Assembly: GCA_900169235.1 (NCBI GenBank)
Contig: FWCC01000052.1
Span: 128,242 to 192,241, forward strand
Length of the DNA: 64,000 bases
Origin: Zarea fungicola
Taxonomy: Eukaryota; Ascomycota; Sordariomycetes; Hypocreales; Cordycipitaceae
Direction of reading: 5' to 3'
The position numbers were made by a program, and so were the translations under genes. Under the pieces are notes generated by a model, which was not told the DNA's origin, searched no databases, and was given only the letters and a program-made list of their open reading frames with translations. Each line of letters opens with the position of its first letter. Position 1 is the first letter of the stretch. This document shows positions 60,301 through 64,000 of the stretch, piece by piece.

Positions 60301-61937
60301 ATGATGTGACTGGCGACCTGGGCGGCAGTGGCCGAGATGTCACCCCAGATGCGCTGGTAGGCGCGCTTGGTGTTGGCCTTGATCTGCATCCAGGTGCTGA
60401 TGAGGTAGGGAGACTTGGGGCGGACGTGGCGGGCCTGGCGGGCATTCTTTTGCTCGCGGAACTGCGCAACGCTGGTCTCCTGGTTGCTGCCACTGAACTC
60501 GTTGTCATTGGCGGTGATTTCAGACATGAGGGCGGCATAGTCGGCGGACTGGAGCCAGGCCTTCTCGAAGTCCTCGGGTGTGCGGGGCACCTTATTCTCG
60601 AAGCCTTCACGGGCCTGACGCTCCTGTGGGTTGGTGATGGAGGTGAGGAAGTCGCCCGTCGTCTGACGGGCAGGGCAGAACCAACCCTGCTCCTCAAAGT
60701 AGCGCTTGGCCTGGTCCGCAGGGCCAAAGTAGATCTGACGGCCCTCATACAGGACAGTCGCCTTGTCGAAAAGGTCGTAGATGGCCTGGCTAGCCTGGTA
60801 GATGGCCACGGCGCAGACGGCATCGCCAATCTCGGTCATCATGCGCAGGCACTGCACAAACTTGAAGGCGGTGGCCGAGTCGAGACCACGGGTGCTGTTG
60901 TCCCACGCACAGACGGGAGAACCGGCGAGAAGCATCTCAGCGATGCTGACACGCTTACGTTCGCCACCCGAGACACCACGGATGAAGTCATCACCGACTT
61001 TGGTGTTGTAGGTGTGGCTAAGACCAAAGGCGGCCATGACGACCTTGACCATGTATTGGGCATGCTCAGTACGCGACATGCCCTGGAGACGCTCCTGGGG
61101 TGTGCGCACGGTAGCAGCAAACTCCAGTGTTTGGCCGACAGTGAGATGGGGGAAGTGCTTATCGACTTCTTGGTTATAGGAGGTCTCGCCCTTGAACTCC
61201 TCCATCATCTGCTTCTGAGGGATACCGTTGTAGTGGATCTGGGTATCCTCACCGAGCTGCAATCCGTGCAACTCACCACAAATCGATTTGAGGGTGGTAC
61301 TGCAGCCCGAGCCAGGGCGGCCGAGCACGACGAGGAGCTCACCAGGTTTGATGATGCCGTTGAAGCCGTGAAGAATCTGCTTGTGCTCCTTTTTACCAAA
61401 GCTAAAGAGTTCTCCGAGGCGGAGCGGTGCCATTAGGACAGAACCAACCGTCTTCTGGATCTGAATGGCCTCGCCAGAGCCAAAGACATTGAGGTTGCGC
61501 CACGAGACACCAGTGCTCCTGGGCGCGCGGCCTTCCTGGCGCATCTGGGTGACGAGGTGGCGAATCCACTTTGCGAGATCAAAGCTGTCGCTCTGGGGGT
61601 CAAGCTCCGGGTCATTCTCGTCAATGACACCGAGTGAGGTATCAGCACCAGCGGCAGTGGCAACACTTGAACGGCGACGGCTCAATTGACTCGCAATACG
61701 CATAATCTCATCACGGTCGTTATCGGAAATCATGGCTTGGGTATTGCGTCGACTCAGCGGGGTGAAACCTTCCTCAGGCTCATCTCCCTCCGAGTCACTG
61801 GAGATCTGATGGGGCTTCTCGACATGTTGACGGGCATCGATCTGGGAGTTAGACGGGCCGGATTCGTGCTGGACATCCAACTCCGGAGCCAGCTCGGTGA
61901 CCTTGGTGTCGTTGTTGTTGTTGTTATTGGATGCCAT
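57317..61937 (-). CDS. PDR/CDR-type ABC-G transporter, full length
   Basis: Two exons, 61937-59117 and 59064-57317, encode 1522 aa in the (NBD-TMD)x2 order of pleiotropic drug resistance pumps. NBD1 has the degenerate Walker [13 protein letters not shown], signature [10 protein letters not shown] and a Walker B with Asn ([11 protein letters not shown]), all normal for PDR proteins. NBD2 has canonical Walker [13 protein letters not shown], signature [12 protein letters not shown] and Walker [14 protein letters not shown]. Two blocks of about six helices follow each NBD. The first residues include an Asn run encoded by a TTG-type repeat on + (61912-61928). The 52-nt intron (59116-59065) lies in NBD2 and restores [16 protein letters not shown]. 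Predicted plasma-membrane efflux of toxic or endogenous compounds. A role in siderophore export is conceivable but unsupported. Confidence 0.94.
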
Positions 61938-63691
61938 GTTGATTGTGCCTGCGGGGAGGCTGGCAATTTAGTTGCTCTTTTCAACTGCGTGGGTGAAAAG
62001 AAACCCCGTCAATACCTGGCGGCAAGTCGTATGATAACTTGCCGCGTTTTCTCTCTTATAATGCAGGGTAGGGGTGCTTGTGTTAGTGGGAGATCGAATT
62101 ACATGTGTAAATAAAGGATGTGGGAGAGGTAAGCTATTTCAATCATCTAAGGGATAAGCAGACGGGTCCTCCACAAGTCCGGCAGAGAATTTCAATTGGC
62201 AAGATAGGACGTCTTGGTTGCTCCCGGAACCTTGTTAGTACTCCATGACAACTAGAGCTTTCTGCTCACAATCCTTGGCCATCTTTCCTCCGTGGAGCAG
62301 CCACTGCCTCTCGCCGAGTGCGGAAAACCCGTACGGTCTACCACTCCACAAAAATGGGCAAAAGCCTTGCGAGGATCCATCGGCACGGAACTCTAGTAGA
62401 GCCCGCAGGTGAGGAAGCGGGGACGCTGCTTTGCCAGATGTGACGCTGCTAGGTTGTAAGCTGGTGCTGGTATTTGCTGCTAGGCTGCTTGCGGCATGGT
62501 GTCTCTCATCAATCATAGCAATCCGTAGGCTAACAGGGATCGCCTATCTGCCGAACTGGACTGAACACGGCCCAGCAGGTATTTCCTCATTGGCTACAGT
62601 CCAAGTGCACTGCGAATGAGATGCACCATATTACAACAGTGGCTTGCTGAGTTCATCAAGAATGTGTTTAGTTCATCTTGACAAAACAAAACATGCAGTG
62701 GGGCTTTGACATGTGCACGACCAGGGTCATTGGTATGCGAAAAGCTTTGTGGGAGATGAGGGTCGAACGATGGATTGAGTGAGACACTGGAACGACAAAC
62801 CAGGCGGTGTTGTTGACTAACTAGTTTGGATCAGTCGGGGTTTAGTCGGCCCAGATAGCAACAAGCTGGGCTTGGCAGAAACTCAAAATCCAGCCATTGT
62901 AAAAACAAAAGTTTGTTTTGTAAACAGTGCGGGGAGTGAATCAGTGGTCAGATTTACGTTGCTGTCCGCCAATAAGTCCGCTGCAAACATAGCTCCAACA
63001 GCAAGGGACAAACTTGGTGATGATGTGATGTCTAATCGGCACAGCCACAGAGAAAAACTCCGTACTTAATCAATTCCTTGGCTCTGTATCATAGTCAGAT
63101 AGAGAAGGGCGACTCGGTCACTTGCATCTTCCGCGTATTTCGGAACTCTCGGGCGAGCAACCTAGCTAGGGGCTGTACAGTAGCAAAGTGCAAGGGGCAC
63201 GTACTGCTAACAAGCTATTGTGAAACTGAGGATTCTCCTAATAAAAAGATCTGCATGGAGTAATACAGTATGTGGCTGCTACCATAACGAACAGCGCACA
63301 TTTTGACAACACTTCGTCAAAGTTGTGAGTTAACGAAACGACTTTGGGTGCATTGCATATGATGCAATGCTTACGAGAAAGAATCAAAGCAACAGCTTGC
63401 AAGGATGTAAGGCCCCTTTGCATGGCCAATGAACATGCCGGCGGCACAACCATTGTAACGCCACAGTGGTGACCATTTTTACTGGTCAACCATTCTTGGA
63501 AGGACAAACTAAATAATGAAAGATTACTCTGTACTGGTACACTACTCGGCATGGACAGCCTGTAAAGCCTATTAGCTGGCGAGAGCGATTCTAGGTCGGA
63601 ATCAGCTCATTCTTTGACTAGAGTAGCTGCCTCTCCCCCTTAACTCCCTCTTCCAGACAGCGTACGGTACTTTATAGCCCCCCTAGTGCCA
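61938..63691. other. Divergent spacer at the right side
   Basis: About 1.75 kb holding the promoter of the ABC transporter and the upstream region of the edge ORF. A TATA-like TTTATAG is at 63671-63677. Open frames here are short and unlike any known family; no tRNA or transposon was seen. Confidence 0.5.
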
Positions 63692-64000
63692 ATGCTCTTC
63701 GAGCCAGTACAGGCAGACAGCACTATCTGCCGTGCCTGCCACCATCCCCGAACCCGCGACGGGCGGCAGACATCCGCCATCACCAGCTGCGAAGATCTGG
63801 AAGCATCTTCCGCATCCTGTGCGACATGCGGGATCCTTGCCAGCGGCCTCACGGCGCTACTCGCCCCCAACGGAGGCACTGGTGGTACCCGCAGCGGCGG
63901 CGAGGGTGCTGGTAGCCATGACGCAGAGGCAACGGGGATAAGGACGGACCCCGATACAACGGCGGAAGAAGAGAACAATCGCAGCAGCAGCAGCACAAAT
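63692..64000 (+). CDS. Partial ORF at window edge, possible HET-domain (heterokaryon incompatibility) protein
   Basis: Open frame of 103 codons from the ATG at 63692, still open at the end of the window, so truncated by the edge. It begins with a C-x2-C pair (ICRAC, residues 12-16). Further in is SCEDLEASSASCATCGILAS, the Cys-rich leader pattern that typically precedes the HET domain in fungal incompatibility-type proteins. A Gly/Ser/Thr-rich linker follows. The HET core itself would lie outside the window, so the assignment rests on the leader only. A TATA-like box about 15 nt upstream is compatible with a gene start. Confidence 0.42.
   Translation, partial: MLFEPVQADSTICRACHHPRTRDGRQTSAITSCEDLEASSASCATCGILASGLTALLAPNGGTGGTRSGGEGAGSHDAEATGIRTDPDTTAEEENNRSSSSTN

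Noticed and set aside
60117..61436. 439-codon + strand ORF
   Set aside because: It is fully antisense to the ABC transporter and arises from the G/C-ending codon use of that gene; it has no family similarity.
1..64000. tRNA, rRNA, CRISPR array, transposon or viral remnants
   Set aside because: Scanning by eye found no tRNA B-box context, no long inverted or direct repeats and no transposase, reverse-transcriptase or integrase motifs; CRISPR arrays are not expected in a fungus.

Overview
The window comes from a filamentous ascomycete, most likely Sordariomycetes and probably Hypocreales. The evidence is short introns (about 55-100 nt) with GTAAGT/GTATGT-like donors and CTAAC/CTGAC branch points, Zn2Cys6 regulators, a Bye1 homologue, fungal rhodopsin-fold and PDR-type ABC proteins, and a divergent sidA/sidC-type siderophore pair. 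The order-level placement is inferred from protein style only.

Layout. 0.2-10.1 kb is mostly housekeeping: a BYE1-like PHD/TFIIS/SPOC protein (-), proteasome alpha subunit PRE9/PSMA4 (+), a PAP2 lipid phosphatase (-), a URN1/dre4-like WW-FF splicing factor (+) and an unrecognised protein (-). 11.1-13.4 kb carries a Zn2Cys6 regulator (-), followed by almost 4 kb without a gene. 17.3-37.0 kb is the core: L-ornithine N5-monooxygenase (sidA, -) and a 14.5-kb ferrichrome/ferricrocin-type NRPS (sidC, +), transcribed away from each other across 3.25 kb. That spacer holds several copies of the extended GATA motif ATCWGATAA, the site of SreA/URBS1-type iron repressors.

A DUF1479 protein (-) faces the NRPS tail to tail. 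Next come a choline oxidase/dehydrogenase-like GMC enzyme (-) and a betaine-aldehyde-dehydrogenase-like ALDH (+), again divergent across 3.4 kb, which together could turn choline into glycine betaine. Then follow a glyoxalase/VOC protein (+), a second Zn2Cys6 regulator (+), a secreted amidase (-), a rhodopsin-fold seven-helix protein (-), a GNAT acetyltransferase (-) and a full-length PDR-type ABC transporter (-). At the right edge a reading frame that resembles the start of a HET-domain gene runs out of the window.

Working model. SidA makes N5-hydroxyornithine. An acetyltransferase not seen here would convert it to N5-acetyl-N5-hydroxyornithine. The 4837-residue A-T-C-A-T-C-T-C-A-T-C-T-C-T-C synthetase then assembles a cyclic hexapeptide hydroxamate. 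The clustered GATA sites suggest that both genes are repressed when iron is plentiful. Whether the DUF1479, GMC, ALDH, regulator and ABC genes belong functionally to the siderophore locus cannot be decided from sequence alone. Exon boundaries were chosen by hand from splice signals, reading frame and family knowledge.
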